Positions 34,079 through 44,449 of a stretch of 64,000 bases of DNA are shown piece after piece. Under the pieces are notes generated by a model, which worked only from the letters and a program-made list of their open reading frames with translations, made no database searches and had not been told where the DNA came from. Both the position numbers and the translations under genes were made by a program. The stretch comes from Diploptera punctata (taxonomy: Eukaryota > Arthropoda > Insecta > Blattodea > Blaberidae): NCBI GenBank assembly GCA_030220185.1, contig JASPKZ010009921.1, positions 21,933 to 85,932 of the forward strand, given 5' to 3'. Numbering within the stretch: the first letter of the stretch is position 1; every line of letters begins with the position of its first letter.

Positions 34079-36527
34079 TCTTATCCATCCTGGAGACACC
34101 TAAATTGACACCAAAGACTTGAAACTCATAGACGAGGAAGCACTGCTTTAGGACGCCCTACAGGTAGACTGGAATCTCATCTGGAACTTAAAGCCTGTAG
34201 ATGAAAAAGTGGAAACCATTAATAATAATATTTTGCTGTTATATGACCGCCATGCACCTCTCAAAAGAAAGAGAGCTAGAATATCTCCTGCACCCTGGAT
34301 GACACCCGAAATGAGAAACCTAATGACTGATAGAGACTTAGCCTACCGTACGTACTTACGCAACAAATGTGACCTTAATCTAAATGAATACCAATGACTA
34401 AGAAACAATACTAATCAATTAATAAGAAATGTTAAACTAAGACATACATATAGACTAATTGACCCTGGTATTACATCCTCAGAAATTGGAAAATTCTGAA
34501 GACAATGGGCCTTGGGAAAGAATTTCAGACAAATGACAACATGACTAGTGTCTCTATTGAACATCTGAACGAATACTACTACTTTACAAACATTAAAACA
34601 GGTAACACTATTACGATAGACTGCTCTGACAATAGACCGACTGAACGTGCTCCCACACGAGATACGTTTTTTTCTTTTCTTACATAAATAAATACTGATG
34701 ACGTGAGGAAAGCATTGAGGGAAATTAAATCTAAAGCCATATGTGACGACCATACCAATATAACTCTTATTAATAAAATCTTGGACATTATCTTACCAAC
34801 TTTGACTCACATATTTAATGCCTCTTTCATGACTGCAACATACCCTAACATATGGAAGAAAGCACATGTACATCCTATCCCCAAAGTAAACACCCCTTCT
34901 TCAACTCAACATTATAGACCTATCAGTATGTTACCAACGTTATCAAAAGCACGGAAACGGATTATAAATAAACAACTAACCGACTATTTAAATTAACACG
35001 AACTTCTTGACTCTTACCAATCAGTAATTCGGGCTGGTTACAGCACGCCATCCGCATTACTTAACATTACTGAGGACTAATGTAAGGCTATGGATCAGAG
35101 TAAATTGACAATCGTAACTCTAATCGACTTTTCCAGAGCCTTTGACACGGTTAAATACAAACATTTTACCGTCAACATTTAAGTTACTAAATTTATTCTG
35201 AAAATTCGATTCAGTGGTTCCACTCCAACCTTACTGGCCGCCAACAATGCGTTGTTGTAGGTGATCGTTTTTCTTCGTTGATGTCAGTGGACTGCAGAGT
35301 ACCACAAGGATCAGTATTAGCTCCAATGTTGTTCTCTATATACATCAACGACGTAAGTGACTGCATTAAGCATTGCAAAAAACATATTTATGCTGATGAC
35401 TTACAAATTTATATACATACTATACCGGAACTGATTAGCAATACAATTAAACAACTTAATGAATATCTTGACTCCATGGCAACATGGACAAAACAAACAG
35501 ACCTTATTATAAATCCTGAGAAGTCACAAGCAATTGTCATCGGCCATCATAGTCTATTAAACAAAATTGATTATTCATCGATAATTTCTGTAAATATAAA
35601 TCAAACTTAAATTCCGTTTAAACCTTCCGTGAAAAATCTTGGTGTATATTTCGACCAAAATCTTAATTCGCAGGTTCATTTAAGAGAAACTTGTAAAACA
35701 ATACATTCAATCTTCCATTCGCTAAAACGATTGAACCATTTTCTTCCTTCTTCACTGAAAAAAGTACTTGTCTCAACTTTGATTATGCCGCATTTCGATT
35801 ATTGTGACTTAATCTTAACTGACATGAATACTACATTCGGACAAAGACTACGAGTTCTTAAAGCTTGTGCACGATATATATTCAACCTCCGTAAATCAGA
35901 CCACATAACTCCAGTATTTGAAATGTTATCTTGGCTCCGATTGGATGACAGGCGAAAGATACATTCCCTCTGCTTCTTATACAACACTTTGTCCACCTTA
36001 TCACCCCTTAATATTTCTACTCGTATTTATTCGCTATCCTCCCACCATAACTTAAACACACGATCGAGAGAAAATTTAACTATAGCTATTCCTCTACATC
36101 GAACATCTCACTATTCCTCATCCTTAGTTGTTTCAGCCCCACGACTCTGGAATTCCCTCCCCTCGTATATCAAGGACTGCCCGATTCAAAAACAGTTTAA
36201 AAAGAAACTCACTTCATATTTCCATGGACAATATATAACCCTGTTCCATGTATACAATTATTGTGTCTTTATATTTTAAACTTTCTTTACCAAGCCATTT
36301 ACTTAATCATTTATTTAATTGGTTATTATTTTTGTTATTATTATTATTAATAATAATACTACTATTTTTCTTTCTTACCTTGTTAAATTTATATTGTGTA
36401 GTTTATATCTATTATGAATCAACCATCTCTTACTGTATTTATAATTTAACCCTGGAGAAGTGGAAGAGATGACTTTACGGTCTTAACTCCATCATGTAAA
36501 ATAAATAAATAAATAAATAAATAAGTA
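34079..36527 (+). mobile_element. CR1/L2-like LINE inserted in RTE-B
   Basis: The element is 5'-truncated (starts within the ORF2 linker) and ends in an (AAAT)n tail at 36498-36525, preceded by a degraded hairpin region with CCTGGAGAAGTGGAAGAG. It belongs to the family at 7866-9090, as the RT arms align along their length. The insertion splits RTE-B precisely between the ADDEII and KLYE codons. No convincing target-site duplication is seen. Confidence 0.85.
34200..36250 (+). pseudogene. CR1/L2-like RT (ORF2), nearly continuous
   Basis: The linker has LYDRHAPLKRKRARISPAPW (34240). The RT core: DDVRKALREIKSKA (34700), IPKVNTPSSTQHYRPISMLP (34878), QSVIRAGYSTPSALL, LIDFSRAFDTV (35120), CRVPQGSVLAPMLFSIYIND (35293), catalytic YADD at 35389-35400, and LIINPEKSQAIVIG (35503). 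Thumb and arm: KNLGVYFDQNLN (35632), MPHFDYCD (35786), DHITPVFEMLSWLRL (35901), WNSLPSYI (36149). It ends near 36250. Breaks: a stop at 34396, loss of frame near 34500-34690 and 34996-35277, and a stop at 35609. Catalytic residues are intact. Confidence 0.88.
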
Positions 36528-37098
36528 ATAATCTCATCGTCGGCAAAAAGTAAGTTATGTAAATATCTTCTTTCTGTTAATCATAGACCCATTTTTGCAC
36601 ACGTACGTGACTATTTTACTAAACAAATGTCTATATAAATTTAAAGAGTGTTGGTGACATCGGGCATCCTTGTAACAATCCTTCACTAGTTCCAAAAGTT
36701 TCTGATAACTGAGACCCCATTTTAATTTGACATTTATTATTCTGATATATTTCTTGTATTACTTGAATTACGGATTCATCTATGTTTGCTCTACGTATTC
36801 CTACCCTTAATTTTGCTCTTGGTACACTGTCATATGCTTTTCTAAATCTATATTTTACTTATTTTCACATTTCTCAACGATTTGTCGTATTACAAATATA
36901 TTATCTATACAAGATCGACCTGCTGTAAACCCACGTTGCTCTTCTATTCCACTCTAACATTTTTTCCATTTTGTTTGTTATCACTTTTCCTAGGAATTTC
37001 ATCGTGGAATTCATAACACATATTCCACGGTAATTTTCACAATTCCTTCCATCTCATTTCTTAAATATAGTTATGATATGTCCTACTGTCATATCTTC

Positions 37099-37181
37099 CG
37101 GTATTTTTCCATCGTCATCATCACCATCATCATGAACAAATTCGTTTTAGGCCATGTGGCCTGTACGGTCGGTATTTTTCC
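37099..37181 (-). mobile_element. 59-bp LINE 3' stub with 12-bp target-site duplication
   Basis: CGGTATTTTTCC is repeated at 37099-37110 and 37170-37181. The 59 bases between, read on the minus strand, are GGCCACATGGCC followed by an ATG-repeat tail. That is the palindrome and short-repeat end of the CR1/L2-like family (compare 7906-7921). Removing the insert restores the RTE-B frame (KIPEDMTVG). Confidence 0.88.
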
Positions 37182-37600
37182 TTCTCTTAAAATTGGATTA
37201 AATAGTTTTGTTATGAGCTTGATTAAAGTTTTTCCTCCATTTTTCAATATTTCTGAATGCATTCCTCCCAGTCTTGGTGATTTCCCATTCTTTCCTTCCA
37301 TTATGGCATCTTATTTGTCTTCCTTTGTTATTTCTGTTTGGATTCCTTCGAATAACGTTTCTGTTTTAATCTCCTTAAATTCTACCCTATTTTCATCGAA
37401 TGATTCCTTATAAAAATCGAACCATTCATTCATCTTTATAATGTTGATTTTTGTTTTATGTTGTATTTCTTGTCTCAGTGATATCAGTATCGATCATGCT
37501 TCTCTTGTTCTGCTGAATCCTAGTTTACTATTAACATTTGAACATACCCTTCCCATTCATCATTCTTTGCCTTTCTTATTTTTCGTATTACATTAAGATT

Positions 37601-37602
<2 letters not shown>

Positions 37603-37670
<68 letters not shown>
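37603..37670. repeat. (AAT)n microsatellite
   Basis: About 22 perfect AAT units between the truncated 5' side of RTE-B (-) and the truncated 5' side of an RTE-A copy (+). Confidence 0.95.
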
Positions 37671-37674
<4 letters not shown>

Positions 37675-38435
37675 AAGAAATTAGGACTGGATGTAAATAT
37701 CAATAAAACTAAATATATGGTCACACGTAGAAATTCATTAAATAATGGAAATGGACAGCTAATGACAAATGAGGGAAATTTTGAGGAGGTGGCTGAATTC
37801 AAATACCTAGGAACAATATTCACAAGTAGGAATGAGATGCACAAAGAATTTAAACATAGGCTCAATTCTGGAAATGCATGCTATTATGCATTCCAAAGAT
37901 TCTTGATGTCCCAACTCCTTTCAAAAAACGTTAAACTGAAAATATATAAAACTATTATTCTACCAATTATATTATATGGGTGCGAAACATGGACTCTTAC
38001 TTTAAGAGAGGAAAGAAGATTACAAGTATTTGAGAATAAAGTACTTGGGAAAATTTTTGGACCAAAGAGAGATGAACAGACAGGTGAATGGAGAAGACAA
38101 CATAACAATGAACTACATGGTCTTTATAGGAAGCCAGATATAATAAAAACAATTAATTCTCGTAGACTGCGATGGGCAGGCCATGTTGAACGTATGGGGA
38201 ATGGGAAAATTGCATGTAAGCTTCTTGTAGGAAAGCCAGAGGGAAAACGCCCAGTTGGTAGGACAAGAATGAGGTGGGAGAATAGCATTAACTATGATTT
38301 GAGGGAAGTAGATTATACAGGGAATGATTGGAAAGCATTAGCTCAGGATAGGGATGTATGGAGAGCTTATGTCCGTGCGGCCATGAACCTACGGGTTCGA
38401 TAGTGCCAGTGAGTAAGTAAGTAAGTGAGTAAGTA
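37671..38435 (+). pseudogene. RTE-A 3' part, 228-codon open frame
   Basis: This is a 5'-truncated RTE-A copy starting just downstream of the RT catalytic site. The frame 37717-38403 is fully open: EFKYLGTIFTSRNEMHKEFK (about residue 27), GCETWTLTLREERRLQV, KIFGPKRDEQTGEWRR, RLRWAGHVERMG, VGRTRMRWENSINYDLREVD, ending RAAMNLRVR. The 3' UTR is only the short GAGTAAGTAAGTAAGTGAG tail, then (AAT)n. The ATG at 37717 is fortuitous. Absence of stops suggests a young insertion. It cannot be active without endonuclease and palm. Confidence 0.88.
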
Positions 38436-38517
<82 letters not shown>

Positions 38518-38518
38518 T
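38436..38518. repeat. (AAT)n tail of the RTE-A copy
   Basis: About 27 AAT/ACT units directly follow the RTE-A tail. The same arrangement occurs at 54836, so the AAT run is probably seeded by the element's tail. Confidence 0.92.
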
Positions 38519-38522
38519 TTTA

Positions 38523-38940
38523 GTCAACCGCTCTGATCGCGGGTAATATCACGTCGTTACCTACTATGCAGTGGACCCAGGTTCGATCCCAGGTCCGGAT
38601 ATTATTCCAGGGTGGGGTGTTTTTCGAGGTTTTTCACCACCTGTAAGAAAAAATATCCGGAAAATTTAAAGTCTATTTGATCATTTGACCATCAAAATCA
38701 TAATACCATATTCGCTATGTCTAATATGAAATGACTGAGAAAGTTGGATATCTTGTCTTAAATGTTCATGTTGTCTCGGATTGACCTTGGCATTGAGATG
38801 ATCATTCATCCAGAGAGGTCCTCCGTGTCGTTGTGTGTTTAAAAATATGCATGAAATCCAGAGTTACAAATCCTCTACCGACAGATCCTGTCCTTGTAAG
38901 TGCCGGGTGGCGTGAGGCTTGTAAATGTACCTACAAGGAG
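38523..38940 (+). repeat. tRNA-derived SINE, tail type beta, near complete
   Basis: The head has a B box GGTTCGATCCC (about 38581). The common body follows (TTCACCACCTGTAAG, 38632; GGAAAATTTAAAGTC). The beta tail has GATGATCATTCATCCAGAGA (38799), CCTCTACCGACAGATCC and GCCGGGTGGCGTGAGGC, ending near 38940. This copy links head, body and beta tail in one piece and anchors the fragments at 12750, 25745, 9405 and 11125. Confidence 0.8.
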
Positions 38941-38989
38941 AGATATATACGAAGGTAAAGAGAGTGATAAAATTATAGAGAAACCAGCA

Positions 38990-38993
<4 letters not shown>

Positions 38994-39031
<38 letters not shown>
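38994..39031. repeat. (TA)n microsatellite
   Basis: About 18 TA units. Confidence 0.95.
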
Positions 39032-39284
39032 TTATTTATATACAGCAATTGAAAAAAAAATGATGGCGCAACTATTGATGATGTAAAGTTAAAAGTTTTG
39101 AAGAGCGATTCACACCATTAAGTTGTTACGTGTCCTGTCTCCTTCGAGTTCAAATCAAGAGCAGCCACTAGAAGAGGTTTAGCCAAGTAGTGAACACGAT
39201 GATGGATGATGATGAGAACACATAGAATAAGGTGCTATTGTTCTTCTTTTAACGTCATGAAAAATTCAATATAATATAATTCTA

Positions 39285-39620
39285 AGTCGCCTCGGTATAC
39301 GCGTGGCTGCGTCGACGTGGATCCCAGGTTAGACTCCCGGGTGGCTACAGGGGGTATTGGTGGAGGGCCATACAGGGATTATACGTGTTGTTTCTCGGGG
39401 TTCTCCCCGTTTCAATTATTTCATCCAACCATCACTCGCCATTCTCCCTTCATGCTGCTTCATTTCTCATTTATTCGTATTATATCAGCCTTCACCTCAT
39501 CTCATGTTAGGAAATATACTTAGGTTGACACCCACAAGTGTTCAAAATATGTGCTTACGGGGAACTAGTGTACCACCAGAGTGCTGGTTCATAACTCCGA
39601 GCCTCAGAAATTAAAATGGA
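39285..39620 (+). repeat. Possible tRNA-related SINE
   Basis: It begins with TCGCCTCGGTATACGCGTGG and a B-box-like GGTTAGACTCCC (about 39328). A GC-richer body unlike the surroundings follows, up to CTCAGAAATTAAAATGG. No second copy is seen in the window, so this rests on the head alone. Confidence 0.4.
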
Positions 39621-39904
39621 AGAAGGTTCCAACGGGATGGTTGTAGTTCCTCCTCCTGGCAACGAGCCCAACTCAAAAATGGCAGTATTGAACACGAGAG
39701 AAGAACCTGGTATGCCGGACACGAAGACGACCTACAACTCATGTAACACCGTAGAGTAAACAAAATTTCATTCATCCATAAAATATTAGCATAGCGCGAT
39801 ATATGTTTCATAATGCGGTTATCAGGACAGTCCGTCTGCCCGGACCGAATCAAAATAAAGAAACTAGGAACTATATATACACGTTATACTAATAGCTAAA
39901 CTTC

Positions 39905-40772
39905 AGAATTGAGGAAATGATCAACGCTAGGTACTGTGCACAAAGAGTATTCTTTATTAACAGCAGGAAAGGCATTGCACATGTACCGCGTCAGTCATCG
40001 CTGTTGAAGGACGCTCTGTCAAAGAAAGCAGATAACATAGTTTTGCGATAATTACCAGATTTATTTTTGTTTAACAAACAGAGAAACATTTATATCTATT
40101 ATATACATAATGCACGTGTACCGTTCTAGATTTAGATATTGAAAGCCTCTCAGTGTAAGGGAGTACAGAATGAAGTTGCAATTGAACGACCATAATTATT
40201 TTTTGTTTTTTAACTGCTAACTAACTAACTCAATGGCACATCGAACCTGTAGGTTCCTGGTCGCGTGTAAAGCATTTGACATGATTTCCCTGAAGTAGTC
40301 CCCGCCCGGAGAACCGAATGGGGGACTATTTGACCTCCGGAAAATTTTATCCCAGTGGAACCCATGTCCACATTTCTTGACGGTTGTATTTTTATGGTGA
40401 GAGATCGTCACTCTTTCGACCAAGGTACTTTTTTTCGTTTGGCTTATCACCTTGGTCCAGTCCGGCATAGGCTCTCGGGATCTTTTAAGCACGCAAGCCA
40501 CTCCACCAGGACAAGGTAAATATGCCAATGGGGGTTTTATAAACGCAGTACAGTTAATTTATATTTTTAACTGAAATAAAAAAAAATTATGCCCTTATAA
40601 AACAATAATACATATGGATATTCATGCGTAATTACATTCTGTACTTTCTTTTATTGATTGACCTTCAGTAGCGACGTCTGACGCGGTATATGTGCATTTC
40701 TTTTCCTGCTGTTAACAAACATTCTATACCTTGCGTACACCTCACCCAACTCAGATCGTTCCCTCAATTCTT
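39905..40772. mobile_element. Foldback element, about 130-bp imperfect inverted arms
   Basis: The left arm (39905-40036) contains TAACAGCAGGAAA and ATGTACCGCGTCAG. The reverse complement of the right arm (40633-40772) contains TAACAGCAGGAAA and ATATACCGCGTCAG, with further matches on both sides (GAATTGAGG outermost). The spacer includes an internally deleted RTE-A derivative. No transposase is seen. It could be a MITE-like or foldback element into which the RTE derivative inserted. Confidence 0.65.
40212..40537 (-). mobile_element. Internally deleted RTE-A derivative
   Basis: Bases 40537-40287 (minus strand) are the RTE-A 5' end (TTACCTTGTCCTGGTGGAG, NTTVKKCGHGF codons, GGACTACTTCAGGG). They join directly to the RTE-A 3' end, from about 40285 to 40212 (GAACCTACAGGTTCGAT, GTGCCATTGAGTTAGTTAG). 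Nearly all endonuclease and RT sequence is missing. The unit is about 325 bases and keeps both ends, as a SINE-like parasite of RTE-A would. Confidence 0.8.
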
Positions 40773-40774
40773 AA

Positions 40775-41568
40775 ATCCAAAAATAATAAATTTGGTTACC
40801 AATTATTTCATTGCTCTAATTGGAGAGTGTTTTCAAAGAACATCATGAAAATATGTTACAAACTATTATAAAGTTATTAGCATAAGAAAAATAAACATTC
40901 AGCATATTCCTATTATATTGAATGGACTTGATATAGGTTGAAAATAAAGGATATTACAATACTTCTCTCCATAATAGTTAAAAGAATTATAGTTTGGGCC
41001 TTATTTTAATTAAGTACGCTACATTGTTAAGGGCTGTTTCTCAAAATACTAATGACCAAGTTCGCATGATTCAAGGAAATGCGTTAGCGCTTTAAATCTA
41101 ATGAGCTAGAAAGCTCTAATGCTCCGGGGATACGAGATTCGTAGATGTCATTTGCCTTCTCTTACCCTAACCCTCTGTTTTCTTCGTTCGTATGCTCGAT
41201 CGAAACATACCGTCTGTTCGAAAGTGACAACGATGATGAAGAATTGAGTTGCGTCTAACGGAATTCGTCCATTTTAAATTCCAATGCCAATTTCATACTT
41301 TTCACGATAATCTTTTAATAATGGAAATGTATTAATTAATTTTTAATTTTGATTTTGTGGTGACGATATCTGGAAAATATTAACGTGAACTTGACTGTAG
41401 TGTGGAGAAGAATATTAAGTAGTTTATAAATCTTGTAAATTTTGAAGTGATGCTTCTCCTACTGCCAAATAAATGTAATAGACTAGATGAAATATACTTA
41501 ATGATTAATTTAATTAAGACAAGGGAGTCCCGTACAAGTTTCCAAAAATAAAAAATACACACACACAC

Positions 41569-41616
<48 letters not shown>

Positions 41617-41640
41617 TTACGTGTAGTGAATGTCCTAATA
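40775..41640. other. No recognised gene; microsatellite near the right end
   Basis: AT-rich unassigned sequence. 41560-41612 is a CA, then TACA, then TA compound microsatellite. Confidence 0.5.
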
Positions 41641-41689
41641 TATTGACTTTGTGTATCTCAGTCGGCCTACTTTCTGAGATTTTAAGTAT

Positions 41690-42235
41690 ATTAACAAGTT
41701 GCAAATAGCATTGGATATAAAATTACTATGGTTTTTACCGAAAAAAGAGGAAGCGAATATGTCCAATGCACGGGGTTCCTCAAATCAAATATGTAAGCTA
41801 CGAAATTGTAATTATTTAGAACATAGAAGGCGTCAGTTGTTGCCGGAAGGGTTCTTAAATTAAATTCGTGATAGATTGGTACACTACAAGTTAATGGTAA
41901 AATCAGAAAACTGGTTAAACTTGGACAGGTTTCAGAACAAGACACGAAAATAAGAAATCACTCAATCGTGAAATAATAAATATATAAAAAAGTGTAATTA
42001 TTATGACAACTGCTTAACTTTATATAATTTTACTCTTTATCTTCATTGTTTAATTTGCAATATAATTAATTCTAATGTAATTTATTGTTTTGGTTTTGTT
42101 TTATTCTATTACTACCATTGATGTGTTGATATGGTCTCTCGAAACCACACATTTGCTTGCTGTGCTATCCATTTGTAAGTAATTACGTGTGATATTATAT
42201 TGTTTATTCTAATAAAGTCCTACTATTACTACTAG
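41690..42235 (+). pseudogene. LINE X 3' end (copy 3), degraded
   Basis: Aligns with copy 1 from GCGAATATGTCCAATG (41754; compare 27869) through codons for the zinc knuckle, here CPMHG so the second cysteine is lost. It continues to the 3' UTR (GTGCTATCCATTTGTAAGT) and a TAC/AAT tail from 42225. The frame has several stops. It confirms where the LINE X 3' end lies. Confidence 0.75.
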
Positions 42236-42350
42236 TACTACTACAACTACTACTACTAATAACAAAAATAATAATAATAATAATAGTAATAATAATAATA
42301 ATAATAATAATAGTAATAATAATAACAATAATAATAATAATAATAATAAT
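42225..42350. repeat. (TAC)n then (AAT)n tail
   Basis: Follows LINE X copy 3 directly. TAC units at 42225-42256 are probably the element's own tail, and AAT units to 42350 are later expansion. Confidence 0.85.
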
Positions 42351-42544
42351 ATACGACTCCTAAGTGTACGATGTTTTAATAACAAACGAATTTATAATTA
42401 TGGTCATGTTTATGTATACTCTTAATAAAAATAAAGTTATAAAAACATATGCTGTGTTTTCATATTTATAATGCTGAAATAATATTATTCAAAGTCTAAT
42501 ATCTATTATTTTTATTTGAAATTCTTATTTTGTAAATCTTGAAA

Positions 42545-42605
42545 AATTCTTCTTCTTCTTCCTTCCAAGTATTAGGCCAAGGCCTGTTACGATCCTATAG
42601 AAAAT
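42545..42605 (-). repeat. RTE-D extreme 3' end
   Basis: The minus strand reads ATCGTAACAGG, TTGGCCTAATACTTGGAAGG, then a GAA repeat. This matches the end of the RTE-D copy at 44450-44520 (GTAACGCGCCACTGGGCC, TAATACTTGAAAGG). It is a very short 5'-truncated insertion. Confidence 0.65.
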
Positions 42606-42609
42606 TTTC

Positions 42610-43384
42610 CCTTATGAGAAATTCTCGTATAAGACTTGAAAGCATAATAATAGTCCCTTCGATTGGTTGCTGGCCAAAGGAAGATTAAAAATGGAAAATG
42701 TTGTGGTTTCTGTAAAAATTGATTTCCACTTAATAAATAGGTAAAGAAGCAACATAAAAAAGGACTGGCGAAAATGTAGTATGTCGTATACTGCGAATTC
42801 ATTGAAAATATACTTTCGATACGAAATAGTAAGATTAATGAACTGAAAATATAACAGAGATACTTTTAATATCATTAGTAATATTCTTTGTTGGTGATAT
42901 GTTTTTAGTTTGTTTCCGTAGGTTAAATTTTTACTGTGAAAATTACAAATTCGCCTACAATGGGTGACACACATATAGGTGCATGGATGAGAGAGAACAA
43001 TATTTTATACTTTTTCTTTTTATGTATGAGTGTTTAAATGCTCTAGAGAGGTATGTATTTGTTTATTTATTTATATATAACATTCAAAATTCAATGAGGA
43101 AATTTGGTGTAACAGATGAAGACACAGAGGACAGAGAACGTCGAAGAGCTTTAATTAAGGGGAATTTGTGAATGTTTGTTGCAAACCGATAGTCTGTAAG
43201 TCCGTAGTCATTTATATTTACTTATTTTTTAATTCATGTTAATTACTAAGATTGGTTGGAGGAAACCCTCAATGATGAGAAAAATTCTCAAAATGAATGA
43301 ATTTATATATTGTTATATAATCGTGGAACATGAATGTTCACCTACAGACCAAACAGTGTCATTTTAAATGTATTTAAATATCGA
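42610..43384. other. No recognised gene
   Basis: AT-rich. Short open frames on both strands (for example 42612-42974 minus) have low complexity and no domain. Confidence 0.45.
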
Positions 43385-43800
43385 GTTTCTTTCCGAAAAA
43401 TATCAATAAAGTTCCACTACTCCAACTATTGCCATACCAGATTGCAGATAAACATTACAGAAACTACTCCCCTACAGAAAAGAGCAATTCTTCATTTTAT
43501 TCCCTCTCACGATGGCATCTCTGGTAATTAATTAGCGAAGATAGGAACCCAAATTTTCCCATAACCTAATGAAGTCCCATGCATCTGACTTCACCGGAAA
43601 ATAAAATGTGAGCACCTTAAACACATTAAAACTACCATCAAACAATACGAATTGTTCAATGAATTTCCGGAACAATCTAGAGGAAAGGCAATCGCCAGCT
43701 TTCGTCTATTAAAGGAACACGACTGCCATCTCCACGGTCTTGGCATTCTCCAGAGTCCACTGTGCAACAACAAACAGAATTAGATGAATGCCGAACATAT
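43385..43800 (+). pseudogene. LINE RNase H domain fragment
   Basis: AILHFIPSHDGISGN (about 43486-43530) is the C-terminal RNase H signature, where WIPSHxGIxGNExAD is usual. Upstream EYRVSFRKIS wording is uncertain. Downstream, a frame with EHDCHLHGLGILQSPLC and MNAEHI (about 43718-43800) matches the post-RNase H region and zinc knuckle of I/Ingi/R1-type ORF2. A stop replaces the Glu codon after GN. No RT part is left of it. Confidence 0.6.
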
Positions 43801-43804
43801 TAGC

Positions 43805-44445
43805 ACCAGCCGTACTAATATCAGCATCATTGTATGGTAAATACTGGGAATCAGTAGAATAGATGACTGTAATGTTAGTGACAAACTCTTTAATTTATTA
43901 CTGGTACTAATACTGTTTTGAATAATTGTCAATATATTAGCTGTTGCCTTTATGGCTAATGATTCTTATCAACGCCACTGCATTAAAGAACACCACTGCT
44001 ACTACCATTGAATTCAAGATTGAATCTGATAACGGTATATTTAAGGGGGGTGATGGGTGAAAAATTGACCATTTGAGATCAAAATTGGCATATTTTGTTT
44101 TTTGTACTAAAAAATACCCTATACTCTAATGTATATGTTGGCAAATTTTCAGAGGCCTATGACGCTTCTAAGTGCCCTAAAAGTGCTGATTAGGCCTGCA
44201 CGTTACATTTTGTATCTAAACTGCATGCAAATCTATAAACGTGTTTTTCCACACTTTTATTTTCACCGCGTTTTTGTACTTTCAAAATTGAATGGAATTC
44301 ACAAATTTTATCCTAGAAGGTTAAAATTATGACTGCATGTCCTAAATACAATGAGTAATGAAGTAGTGCATGGGTTTCATCATTGAAGTAGTATTTTAAG
44401 GAATAAAAAATTAAATGCATGCAATTATTAATTTTATTTAATTCC
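43805..44445. other. No recognised gene; possible DNA-element end
   Basis: TTTAAGGGGGGTGATGGGTG at 44039 stands out and could be a terminal repeat, but no inverted partner was found. The open frame 44129-44332 has no domain. Confidence 0.35.
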
Positions 44446-44449
44446 ACGC

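Larger units (their letters stand above)
33540..37600 (-). pseudogene. RTE-B LINE reverse transcriptase, split by two insertions
   Basis: Reading leftward from about 37600: linker (NEWFDFYKESFDENR), KNGKSPRLGGMHSEILKNGG (about 37290), ILREGKIPEDMTVG (once a 59-base insert at 37111-37169 is removed), NYRGICVMN (about 37035), AYDSVPR, and QGCPMSPTLF (about 36670). The catalytic ADDE is at 36533-36544. A CR1/L2-like LINE occupies 34079-36527. The RT resumes at 34078 with KLYE, VVNNISEIGLKINKNKTEYL and FCYLESIIEKDGTSNKEIAK, followed by the thumb down to about 33560. No endonuclease is present, so this is a 5'-truncated copy. There are multiple stops. Confidence 0.85.

Noticed and set aside
44039..44062. 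G-rich TTTAAGGGGGGTGATGGGTG as a DNA-transposon end
   Set aside because: No matching inverted terminus or target duplication could be located.
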